Of a stretch of 64,000 bases of DNA, positions 48,192-58,765 are shown one piece after another. Position numbers and translations under genes: made by a program. The notes under the pieces are model-generated. The model was given only the letters and a program-made list of their open reading frames with translations, did not search any database and was not told where the DNA came from. The DNA is from Cardinalis cardinalis (lineage: Eukaryota > Chordata > Aves > Passeriformes > Cardinalidae). The stretch covers positions 749,045-813,044 of the forward strand of contig JACDOX010000111.1 of assembly GCA_014549065.1 (NCBI GenBank). The letters are read 5' to 3'. Position 1 is the first letter of the stretch; each line of letters opens with the position of its first letter.

Positions 48192-48222
48192 TGACGTCAG
48201 GGCGGTGACGATGGTGACGTCA
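48192..48222. promoter_or_regulatory. Two full CRE palindromes in a 23-bp tandem duplication
   Basis: TGACGTCA occurs at 48192-48199 and again at 48215-48222. Both lie inside a duplicated block reading GATGGTGACGTCAGGGCGG. TGACGTCA is the full consensus for CREB/ATF-family factors. The pair lies about 870 bp upstream of the proposed exon 1 donor, at the outer side of the CpG island. Confidence 0.7.
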
Positions 48223-50621
48223 GGGCGGCCGCCTCCCGCCGCGCTGGGGCCGGGANGGGAGCGGGACGGGAGNGCGGGCGGCGNCNGGTCCGGCTCCGGC
48301 CCTCAGGGCCCGCAGAGCGGAGCTGGCTCCCCGCTCGGGCACACNGGCGCTTTCCGAAAGCTGAACGGAGCTTTTGTTCCTCTTGCAGGCTGCCCGGGGC
48401 AGCGGGCACAGCTCCGAGCTCGGCAGAGCTCAGGGACAGGGCGCTCNGGGCTCATGGGTGACTCTCAGGGTGTCCTGCGCAGGGCCTGCGGTCGGAGTCG
48501 ATGATCTCCATGCGTCCTTCCAGCTCTGAGTATTCTGTGATTCTTTGGTTCTTTTTCCTTTCTTTGATACGTCTGCGTTTACATGGCCACAGTAGGAGAT
48601 CGGTAGAGCCCCACTCCAAACCTGCTTTATATAGCGACCGGGAGGACTTCAAGCCTGGATTTAAAACCCGGGAAAACGGGAAAGGATGCCTTGAGGCAGG
48701 ACAAGTGTGGCAGATATGGCGAACTCGGACTTCAGGAATACCTGAAGTGCTGCTTAAAGTTTTGTTAGTCTGTATTCCAAGAAAAAAGTCTCATTTTAAC
48801 AACACCATTCAAGAATTTCGGAGCAGGAAGTGAAAGATACGGTATTGAGCTAAAAACACAGGAGGAATTTAGGCTCCCCATGCTGGAATTTGCTCGAGGG
48901 GCTCAGGCCAACAATCCTAACTAGTGCAAAATGTTTTATCTTTTGGACCACGCAGTGACAAAAAACTAAAAAACTAAAATACCAATTGCTCATTGCAGGA
49001 GATGAAACAACATTGGGTGGGTGTTTTTCAGTAAAAAGCTGGAGCTCAAAATCAAGTGGTGATAAGTTCTGATGTTTCCTAATTTAGCAGAATTATTAAG
49101 TTTTTTGCTGATCATTAGATGGTATAGTTTGGGANGGAAATCTGAAGTATGTTGCTGTGTTAGCCACTCAGTAAACAAAACAAGGGATGCAGCTGCTTCA
49201 TCACTGTACAAATGCAACAGTTTGTTTNCTGAAGGAATAGCTGCATGTGCATTTTCTTCAGCAATAAAAACAAGCCATAACCATGGTGAAAGTTTGCAAG
49301 TGTCTGTGTTTCGTCTTTGGGTTAGAAATACACGTAATCATATCAAAACAGCCATTTTATCTGTGTGATTTTCATGCTTCTGGGCTTGTTATTGTGGCCT
49401 CTTTTTTTGTTACTTATCAACTACTTTCAGCTTTTCCTCCTATTTCCCNTTAATCCACTTTTTTCTCCAGGGAAAGCATTTAAGATAGCTGCACCTACAA
49501 TGTTTGTACCTTCCCTTGCCACCACAGTATTCTCCCTCAAGTCCTTCACTGTTTATGATGACTTACAGAGGCATCGTGGCACCTCAAACAATTGTAGCTG
49601 CCTATATTTTGACACTTAACTTTAAAAATAAACTGCTGTGTTTGTTGATGGTCATTTCTTTTATTGTTTAATAATCCTTTGTTTTAAAGACAGGCCAAAT
49701 ACTGTGTTCCTTCTGAGTACCATGACTTTTTTTGGCAGAGCCAAAGAGTGACACATCAGTGGATTTTTATAATGTGGGCAATTGTCCACCAAGAAATTGA
49801 CTGTCAGTTCACATAAAAGTCAACAACAACAGCAAAAAGATATGAACAGTAGTTGTGGAAACAATGGTGGTACAACTTGTGGCAANAATTCCCTCTTGTG
49901 AAAAAGCATTCCTTCAGCCAAGAGCAAGAGTGGGAACTTGGATTATTTTGATTGAAGCCTTAGGCTTGGAAGAGATGAAGAACTGATTCCTCTTCAGCTC
50001 CCCAGGACCTTTGCTGGTACTTTTCAGGTTTTAGATTCTACTTTATGTACAATTTGCAGAAGCACAGCAATACTAGAGGCATTTTGCATGGGGAAAAATC
50101 CAAAACTATNGTTGTTTATATCTGCCCTCCTGCCTGGTTTAAAGGTGTATTCTGGAGTGCCTTGACAGAGCAGCAGCTTGAAGCTGTGCTAATCAAAGGT
50201 CACAATAGGCTGAAGCACACAGCTATTTATGGCACCAAATAAAAAAGGTATTGGGTCTGCAATAACCCTGTGTGGTTCCTGAACCAGCAATCTGCACATG
50301 GACTTCTGGCTGGGGAATTCTTCCTGCCCAGACAGGAATCTATGCCTGCCCCTCTTTGCTCAGGCTTCTGAGGGCATTGCTGTGGCTCACCTGGTGCTAC
50401 ACTCTTCTGCCTGAATAGGTTCACACACCCCAACACTGCAAATAAATGTTACCAGTTTGTCTTTGTGCAGCAGCTGTGGAAACAAAAGAATACAAGCAAA
50501 ATAAATTGCTGATTAAAGAATACCCATGAGATGAAGACAGAAGTCAGTAGGAATTCACAGATCTGACTAAGTGCTCCAAATTCTGTGACAGGATTCTGGT
50601 TAATTCCCCACTGTACACAAC

Positions 50622-50659
50622 TGTTGGTATGATTAGAAATTGTTGGTATGATTAGAAAT
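50622..50659. repeat. 19-bp tandem duplication
   Basis: TGTTGGTATGATTAGAAAT occurs twice in direct succession with no mismatch. Confidence 0.95.
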
Positions 50660-53600
50660 GCTTTTATGACATCTTTAATTCAGTGTGAAAATGTGGGGAA
50701 GGGAAGCATTTCCCTGAAGGCTTCCCTGCTCCAGCACTGCAGCTAGCCCATCAAACAAAAAGTGAAACCAGTTGTGAACTAGCTGAAAATGAAAACCAAA
50801 ACATTCTGGTGAGGGAGTTACTCAGAATTCAGAAAATCTCTATGTTAATGGGTGTGTTTATCCCCAGTTCTTAAACTCTGGTTGATGCTGCACTGCTCCA
50901 TGAGTAGACAAAAATGAAATTTACAANGCTGCTGATGCAGAGTAAAGCTGTGGAGTTTTGCAGTGGGGTAGCAAAAGCAGGAATAACAGATGGGAGAAAG
51001 CAGAATTTTTCCATAGACCCACAAAAGATCTTTTTTTTTCTGGTTCAGCCCCTTGGATGCTNCATCACACACTGTTCACCAACAGAAAACAGAAAACAAC
51101 AGGTTGTATGGCAGTACTTTACATATAAATCAACATTCAAAATTAGGGCAAAAACCCCATGCTAATGAAGTATCTAAAAGTTGTAAAAACTCTCCTGGAG
51201 AGAGTGTTCTNTCTCTTTTCTGAGAGCTCTATCTCCTTTCTGTTGCAAATAAAGGTCAAATACAGACATTTCATTTTAGTTTCTCCTGAGGTGGCTGCTT
51301 TAATTACCATTCCTCACATCAGTGAAAGACTTCTCTTCATTGTGGTCANTCACTTCCCATCTTTCAACTTCTATTTTCTAATTGTAAGAGATATTAACAG
51401 TGATGTTGGGATGGGCACAATGCCACTCTTAAAAGACTCATAGAAGCAGTTAAATCAAGTTTGTGCTCCACACTTACTGGTACAAAAGAATAGTTGCTTA
51501 GGCAGAAATCATAGAAATTTTATAAGAAAAAGATTCTGTGGTCTCTCACGTTGANGAAAGGATGTTATCTGATTAGGAACAATTCTTGTGATAAGAGAAA
51601 CATGGTGTGGCATTTTCATGTAATTCATTTAGTTGTGCACTTATGGGTTAAATGAACAGCATGAACAAAAAATTCTCAGTGTGCCTACCAAATGCTCAGA
51701 AGATGTTGCAGAGACCATTTGTCAAAAAGTCTGTTTCTAGGCCTAAAAGAATATCTCCCCTATCTTTTGGAGAGGGAGCAATTCAAAATATTTTCCCTGT
51801 CTAGTTCATTGCTAGCTGAACTGTCCTCAGATAAACCATGTGGTGTCCATGTGAAAAGCATCCATCTCGTAGGACTTGGACAGAGTTCAAAAAATGGATT
51901 TGACAGCCATATGGTCCTCTTCATCCACATGAACCTTGAAGAAGTTTGACTTCCTTCCAGCCTTAAGAGCAGAGTGAGGGAAGAAGAGAAACTTCTTAAA
52001 ACTTGTCAGTGCTGTTCCTAAATGTGCTAGATGAGGACATTGGTCAAAAAACCAGCAAGAAAATCTGTAGATTTGTGCATTTCCTCAGCTTTTCTGAATG
52101 CCTGTGCACACAGAGTGTTTGTCATGGCACTGGTGGGGATCTGAGGGAGCCTCTTGCTCACAAACCCCAGCCACCACACATCATGGCCATGTTCTCCTCC
52201 TCAGCAGGGTTTGTAAACACCAGTGTTGCTATGNGTGCAGCAGAAGAGAAGCAGCTTCTTTTCCTAGGGCTGAGCATCCTCCACAATTCCAGCCCTGATC
52301 TCCCTTCAACCCCAAATTGCATCTCTCATGTGCTGGAGTGCCTGGTTTATGTTGGATATGCTGGGCTAGNCAGGAGCTTTTTTAGCTAATAGCAAGCAGG
52401 AGGAATAATAACTGAGTTGTACTTCCCTTTCCCACAGTGGGCATTTCTTTGGCATTTCTTCCTCCTCTTCCTAAAATTTTGTAGGAATTAGTATCTCTTT
52501 GAAAAGCCCTTTTTTCCTCATTCAGGGTTTACTGAAATTGGCTGAAAGGATCAAGGGGAACCAACAGGCAGAGGCAGAGCCAGACAANGGGCTCATGTGA
52601 AACCAGTGTCATTAAGAAACCATGAGAAGTTTCAAAACTTCAAAACAGGGTAGTTTGAAAGGAGAAGGGTTGCCACCACACATTTGGAATGGAAAAGAGA
52701 AAAAAAAAAGGTGTAATCAGAAACAATAGGAAAAAATTGTTTAAGAGTAAACTACAGATTTTGAAACAAACATGCAAACATGATATGAACAGAAACACAC
52801 ATCCATTTCAGATCTTGTATCAATGGTTTTATCCAAGCTTTATAAAAATAGCTTCTGAGAAAGGCTTAAATCTAAAAATATTTACAGGAAGAAAGTTTGC
52901 AATTTTGTAAAGCTAGGGTTTTTTCCTTTCATGTGACTAAAGATTTTCTTTCTTCAGTCTAAAGAGGGATTTCATACAGTAGCATGCAGACTAATAGATT
53001 TTGGAGCCTATAGTTATGTGCTTTCACTCCATTCTTTCCTTTTATACTTTGTCCAGAAGTTTTTCTCAACTATTTTATTGCCAGTTACCTACCAAAATAA
53101 TTCCCATTGTCCAAAACAATCATTATTTCTCTTTTGATGAAATGGTACAGTAAGCAAATGCCAGTTTACATGGATGGTTTGCAAGGACTGAATTTTGATA
53201 ACTGCTACTGCTGTTCCATCATGTGTCTGTGACAGGTCACTTCAGAACATAATGCAGATTAACTGTGTGCCATGCTGTATTTTATGTAGCCCTGCAGCCT
53301 TTCTGAGAGATTACATTAAAATATGTTGGATAAATGTGAAGTAACTCATAGCAGGACTTCTGCAGCAGCAGTGATATTTTGGCTGGAAGGTTCACAGTAG
53401 CAATAATGTTTGAGCAATAGCTGTGTCTTTGTAGCCAGAATGGTATAAGGCATTAAGCAAGCCAGAACTTGTATAGAGGGTAATATCTTTTATTAGATCT
53501 GAAAACAGGCTTGTATGCATCAAAGCTTGGCTGTTTTTACTAGACATATCAGTTGGTCTATTGAAACAATATTTAAGTAGATCTTTTATCATCCAGAGGC

Positions 53601-54705
53601 AATCTGCTTTTTTTCAGCACACTAGTTCTTTTCCATTTATTTTTTGCTATACCATTATTTTGGGAAGGTAAGTGTAATTCAGAATCTAAATATGTGGAAA
53701 TAACATCAGCAGACAAAAGCTAAAATTTATGCTGTAAACAGAGGATTATTTCTGTGATTTGACTTTTTTGAATATCAAGCAAAATGCTCTTTAGAAGTAC
53801 AATTGACTTGTCACTACTCCTGTAGTTTACACTGCTCTCAGTTACAAATTGAGACCAAATGGACAAATCTGATATCTACAAGTTAATTTTCTTTTTGAAA
53901 TCTAAACTACTATAGTTCTGGAGTTCTTCTGCTTTTAAACTTATTGCTGGTTATTTCCTAGGTTAAAATGACAATTACATTTCATATCATGATATCCCTT
54001 TAATTATCTGCTTTTTCCTTGTGTTTGTACTTTTAGATGCACATGTAGTAAGACATGGTTAGACATACTTCTGTTTTCTTAAAATCTATAACAGAAAATC
54101 CTAACATATTTAACAGAAATATAAAACAAAACAAAAATGGACAAAATAATGTATTTTTACTTCCCAGAGACAAGGTAATTATTCCTTTACTTTCTGAAAT
54201 GACAGGAAAAAATCTGAAGTTACCCATGTTTTGTGCTCTTTTTTTTCTCCTCTGAATAAGATGGACCAAATGGCCAACAGTTCTTGAGGATTTTGTGACT
54301 TCACATCAATACAAAAGATTAGTTCCTTATTCTTCTCAGGCAGAGAATCCAACTGAAGTCCACAGATTAATGCCTCTAATAGTATTAATTTCACCAAGTA
54401 ATAGTGGACTTTGAAGTTTTCCTTGAACCTTAATTCGAGGAATGTTATGAGTATCAAAACCATATGGCTGAAGGACTGCAGCCAACTGCAGAGCTCCAGC
54501 CTCTACTTAGTGGGCGAAATCCATCATAAGTCTGTCTCTATTTCAAAGGAGAGTGAGGCTCCCAACATGGCAAATATTACTCATTTCAGCTGTATCCATC
54601 TCACTGGGTTGTACCCACCTACAAATGGGGCAGCAGGCAGAGGTATCCCTGGCATCTCTGGGCAGACCGTGGGGAAAGGCAGCACCCCCTGAACACGGCT
54701 TGCCC

Positions 54706-54733
54706 CAAAGGTGGAATTTATATTCCACCTTTG
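54706..54733. repeat. 12-bp perfect inverted repeat with TTAT loop
   Basis: CAAAGGTGGAAT (54706-54717) and its exact complement ATTCCACCTTTG (54722-54733) flank the four-base loop TTAT. It lies about 150 bp before the ERV LTR. No T-run terminator-like context and no known miRNA. Confidence 0.9.
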
Positions 54734-54884
54734 CTCTCCACAGCTGCTTTCCCTTCCCCAGTAGCTGCAGAGAAAAAGTGAATGGCTATGTAACTNTCAT
54801 CTTGGCATAGTTATGAAATGAAATTTGAGTTCTCAACAAGTAGGGGTCTGCCCAAAAGTGAGTNTTGCAGCTGCAAGCAAGATG

Positions 54885-56145
54885 AGCAATGATGTCTCAG
54901 GAGGCCAGGAAGAACCCTGTGTTTGTGGGGCCAGGTTTTGGTGCCAAGGGGTACAGGGGTGGCTTCTGTGANGAGCTGCTGGAAGCTTCCCCTGTGTCCT
55001 GTGNAGTCAAAACCAGCTCTGAGCCAGACCAGCTGGCCAGGGCTGAGCCCATCAGCAATGGTGGGGGCACCTCTGGCATAGCTTAGTTCAGAGAGGGGAA
55101 AAAACCCTGTAAGCCCTGTAACTCAACAGCAGCCAAAGAGAGGAGTGAGGAGGTGTGAGAGCAACAGCCCTGCAGGCACCAAGGCAGTGCAGAGGGAGGG
55201 GCAGGAGCTGCTGCAGCGGCTGGAGCTGGGATTACCCCACAGCCCATGGAGGGCACAGGGGTGCAGAGATCACCTGCAGTCCATGGAGGATCCCATGGAG
55301 GGCACAGGGGTGCAGACATCACCTGCAGCCCATGGAGGATCCCACGGAGGGCTCAGGGATGCAGAGATCACCTGCAGCCCTTGGAGGGCACAGGGATGCA
55401 GAGATCACCTGCAGCCCATGAAGGGCTCAGGGATGCAGAGATCACCTGCAGCCCATGGAGGACCCCATGGAGGGATCTCTGCATCCCATGGAGGTCCCCT
55501 TGCTGGAACAGGTGGACACCCAGAGAAGGCTGAGACCTCTGCACTGGAGCAGGCTCCTGGCAGGAGCTGTGACCTCTCTCTGGAGAGAGGAGTCCAGGCT
55601 GGAGCAGGTTTGCTGGCAGGACCTGGAACATGGGGGACCCATGTTGGAGCAGACTGTTCCCAAAGGACTGCACCCTGAGGGAGGGTCTCTCACTGGAGCA
55701 ATTCATGAAGAACTGCAGCCCGTGGGAAGAGCCCATGCTGGAGNAGGGGAGAGTTTGAGAAGTCCTCCCTCTGAGAAGGAAGAAGTGGTAGAGAAAATGT
55801 GCAGTGAACTGGCTGCAGTCCCCATTTCCCATCCCTCTGCACTGCCTAGGGGAGGAGGTAGAGAAGATCAGGAGTGAAGCTGATCCCAGGAAGAAGGGAG
55901 GGCTGGGGGGGAAAGTGCTTTTTAAGCTTTGGGTTTATTTCTCATTACCCTACTCTNATTTGATTGATGATAAATTAAAGTAATTTCCTGAAATTGCCCA
56001 TGACAGTGACTGGTGGGTGACCTCTCCCTGTCCTACCTCACACATGAACCTTCTGGTGGATTTTCTCTGCCCTGCCCAGCTGAGGAGGGGAGTGACAGAG
56101 TGGCTTTGGTGGGCACCTGGCGCCAGGCAGGGTGAGCCCACCACA
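54885..56145 (+). mobile_element. ERV LTR (solo), about 1.26 kb, with internal tandem repeats
   Basis: The segment matches the layout of an abundant avian endogenous-retrovirus LTR: GAGGAGGTGTGAGAGCAACA, then a tandem-repeat zone with CCTGCAGCCCATGGAGG. These are followed by CTGGAGCAG-containing blocks, a GATGATAAATTAAAGTAATT polyadenylation region, and a 3' end with CCCAGCTGAGGAGGGGAGTG, GGCTTTGGTGGGCACCTGG and a terminal CCCACCACA. No coding region follows, so it is probably a solo LTR. It points away from USP9X. The 5' end is uncertain. Confidence 0.75.
55243..55451 (+). repeat. 37/49-bp tandem repeat inside the LTR, five copies
   Basis: Five consecutive units end in GATCACCTGCAG or CATCACCTGCAG, at 55243-55279, 55280-55328, 55329-55377, 55378-55414 and 55415-55451. 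Units 2 and 3 are 49 bp because of an extra 12-bp GGATCCCA-containing insert, and the others are 37 bp. A sixth, degraded copy follows. Confidence 0.9.
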
Positions 56146-56633
56146 GTTCCCCTCATAGCACAGAGACAGCAAGAGGGGCACGAACTGCCTGGGCCAGAGG
56201 AACAGAAATGTGCTGCCCACAGCACCAGAGGTGCTCAGGGAGCAGATGGAATGACTGCTGCCTGTCCTGGCTACGTGACAACCACTTATCTGTTGCACCA
56301 GACACAGATGAGGTGCCAGGGCAGCCAGTGAGAGAGANAGATGGGGTGAGAAAAGAGCTCTGATAATGAGAGTCTGACCGCAAACAATTCTTTCCAGGAA
56401 TGGTTTCTTTAACTTACCCTGAACAATGGGCTACACTGTCCAAGAATTACCTACATAGTGCTTGAAAACCCTCATTCTAATAGCAAACAGCTGTTGGACT
56501 GAACCACATTTATGCCCTCTGCTTAGTGTTTGTGGTCACTTGTGTGATTCCAGCTTTGCTCAGCTGTTCTTCTGGCTGATCTTCTGGCTGTCCTGCACAG
56601 GAAGATCCTCACTGCCTGGCTTCACTGTTGCTC

Positions 56634-56698
56634 ATTTCCCTCCTTAAGCTTAATTCATTTCCCTCCATTAATTTCCCTCCTTAAGCTTAATTCATTTT
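56634..56698. repeat. Short direct duplication, 37-bp offset
   Basis: ATTTCCCTCCTTAAGCTTAA followed by TTCATTT occurs at about 56634 and again at about 56671, separated by CCCTCCATTA. Confidence 0.85.
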
Positions 56699-58689
56699 CT
56701 CAGGGAGTAGAAATTACAAGACAACCATTGCTTCATGTGTAAATTGAAAATTCTTTGTCCAACTTTTCTTGGGAGCCTTACTTAAATTTATTCTTCAAAG
56801 CATTGCTTGAAAATTTCCACGTGGACTCTGGAAATGCAGGGCTTATCACACTGCACACATTTTTCAGGTGTAGAATCTTGGAGTTGCCCTGTGAATCCTA
56901 AATTTAGGTGCTGATGGTGCTTGCAAGAACAAATAAATTATAGATTGGCTCTGTCTCATGCATGTGAAGAATTCATCAAGATCATACCTGGGTTTTTTCA
57001 ATTTCTACATTGGCTGAACAGTGTTTGCATACCTTTAACAGTATGCAAAGGTCATCCTTCAAAGTTGTACTGATGCCCTCAATGGCAAAATTTAGTATCA
57101 AGTATTTTAAGTCATGCCAGTATATCTTACTGTCTGGGATAAGTACCTGATCAATTCAAAACCCTCTGGGAAAGAGTTTTCTCAATCTCTATTTCTTTAT
57201 TTTCTGGAAGGAATATTGTTTTCTAACTATTTAATCTCATAGTGAAAGACCAAAAAGGGAGATGAGAAATTGAATATTGCTTTTGTGACACTACTGAAGT
57301 TAACTTGGAGCACATTNACAGACTTCATGTTGTCTTCATATTATACAGAGACAGCAACAGAAGCAGAGAAACAAGAAGGAAGACATTCTTGTCTTTCTGA
57401 TTTCCCTTTCTTGTGTTCATGAAAGACCATCTAAATTTCCGATTAATAATATTTACACTCATATTGGCTGGATACAAAAATATGAAGCAAGAAAAAGTTG
57501 CTGGTTTTCAATGAATATTGTTTGGAATATCTCCAATTTCATCCACCAGGACTTGACACGCTGAATTTTGAATGTGCTAGAAAGCTCTGTTATTCTTGCT
57601 AAATCCCTGGTTTCTTTATCTGATGAAAGAAAAATACAAGCTAAAAGTTGTAGCTTGTATAAAATCTGAAGCTTAATAAATATTACAATGACTACATTAC
57701 TTTTTCCCACATAGCTGTAATAGACCAGCATATTTTCCTCTCTTCTGACACATCTCTTAAGGAAGCTTCTCTCACTAAAACCTACTGGGAAGTAAAGGGG
57801 AAAAAATTACTTACCATTAAGTACATTACTCAGCTTCTATGAATGCAAAATTTTAAAGCCAACTGTCTTGTAAATACAAAAAAGAGTATTTTTCTTGCCT
57901 AAGTAAACACCACATATTCACTTAGGAAACAACTCCATATTAGTGTGGAAATATTTAAAACTCATAGCAAATGCAGGTGTACAATCAGCCTTGCAGCTTG
58001 TCACAAAGCACTCACTGCCTGATCAGCTCACCCAAGAGGTGGCAAATTTCAAAGACAGGAAGCAACTTCTCCCAGATTCTCACTGCACTAATTAGCTGTG
58101 GCTTGCTATTCCTTCCATGGATGCAGAGAACTTCAACTTCACAGAGATCCCTGGCACTGCAAGATGAACTCATCTGTAAATTCTCTTCCTTTGTACAGCA
58201 GAAATGGGTNATGTATTCCACACAGGAAAATTACAGGAAAAAGATCTATCCTATGGTAATCAGAATATGAGCTATCAGGGTCAATTTTATTAGAAGCATT
58301 AAATGAATATATAGAAGTGTTTAATGCAGTGGTGCAACCACACAGCTGTTCACATAGGAATAAATGTGAAAAAAACCCACACAGTCTTCAGTCCCTCCCT
58401 GTCATGCTTGTGTATGCAGTGTATTGTGAANTGATGGACATATTGTGCATGTTTAATTAAAAACTAAGAAATGACTGCAAAGTGTGGTATGGCTTTTCTT
58501 GCTTCTTAACAAGGCATAGATTTATTGATGGTGGAACATCAGATAAGGTAGTGTGGGTTATTTTGCTGCAGCTATGAGGCTTGCAGGGAGAGGAAATAAT
58601 TTTCCAACATGCCAACTGTCATAGTTGAAGAATTCAGAAAATATGTCAGACACACAAAGGCATTGTTCTGAAATAAAAGCAACAGATTT

Positions 58690-58765
58690 CAAAAATCTGG
58701 GGGTTGGACTGGATGATCTTTAAAGATCCCTTCCAACACAAACTACTCCATGATTCTTTGAGTCT
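58690..58765 (+). mobile_element. CR1 LINE 3' tail, about 75 bp
   Basis: GGGGGTTGGACTGGATGATC, then TTTAAAGATCCCTTCCAACA and CCATGATTCT form the characteristic last part of CR1 elements. The remainder of the element is absent, which is the usual extreme 5' truncation. Confidence 0.85.

Larger units (their letters stand above)
46690..48470. promoter_or_regulatory. CpG-island promoter of USP9X
   Basis: Base composition changes abruptly from AT-rich intron to about 1.8 kb of very GC-rich, CpG-dense sequence, then back. It contains GC boxes, alternating CG tracts near 48090-48170 (GCGCGCGG, GCGCGCGC), ETS-like CGGAAG on the minus strand near 47897, a YY1-type element and two full CRE sites. It lies just upstream of the first USP9X splice donor. 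This is typical of a housekeeping, dispersed-start vertebrate promoter and could be bidirectional. Confidence 0.85.
48471..54884. other. Upstream flank, no recognisable gene
   Basis: About 6.4 kb of AT-rich, apparently unique sequence. It contains a 19-bp tandem duplication (50622-50659) and a 12-bp-arm hairpin (54706-54733). The longest open frame (52003-52389, plus strand) contains two Ns and resembles no protein I know. No CR1 or LTR recognised in this part. Confidence 0.7.

Noticed and set aside
46978..48504. A 508-codon plus-strand open frame across the CpG island
   Set aside because: Stops are rare in such GC-rich DNA and overlapping frames on both strands are equally open. It contains several Ns, and its composition (Arg/Gly/Ala/Pro runs) is that of translated CpG island. 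The full frame is not supported as a protein.
48514..48560. Possible CR1 tail (ATTCTGTGATTCT) just outside the CpG island
   Set aside because: Only the octamer-like end resembles CR1. The diagnostic GGATGATC...CCTTCCAAC block is missing, so the match is too short to call.
55145..55678. A 177-codon plus-strand frame
   Set aside because: It is generated by the tandem repeat inside an ERV LTR and does not correspond to a retroviral gene.
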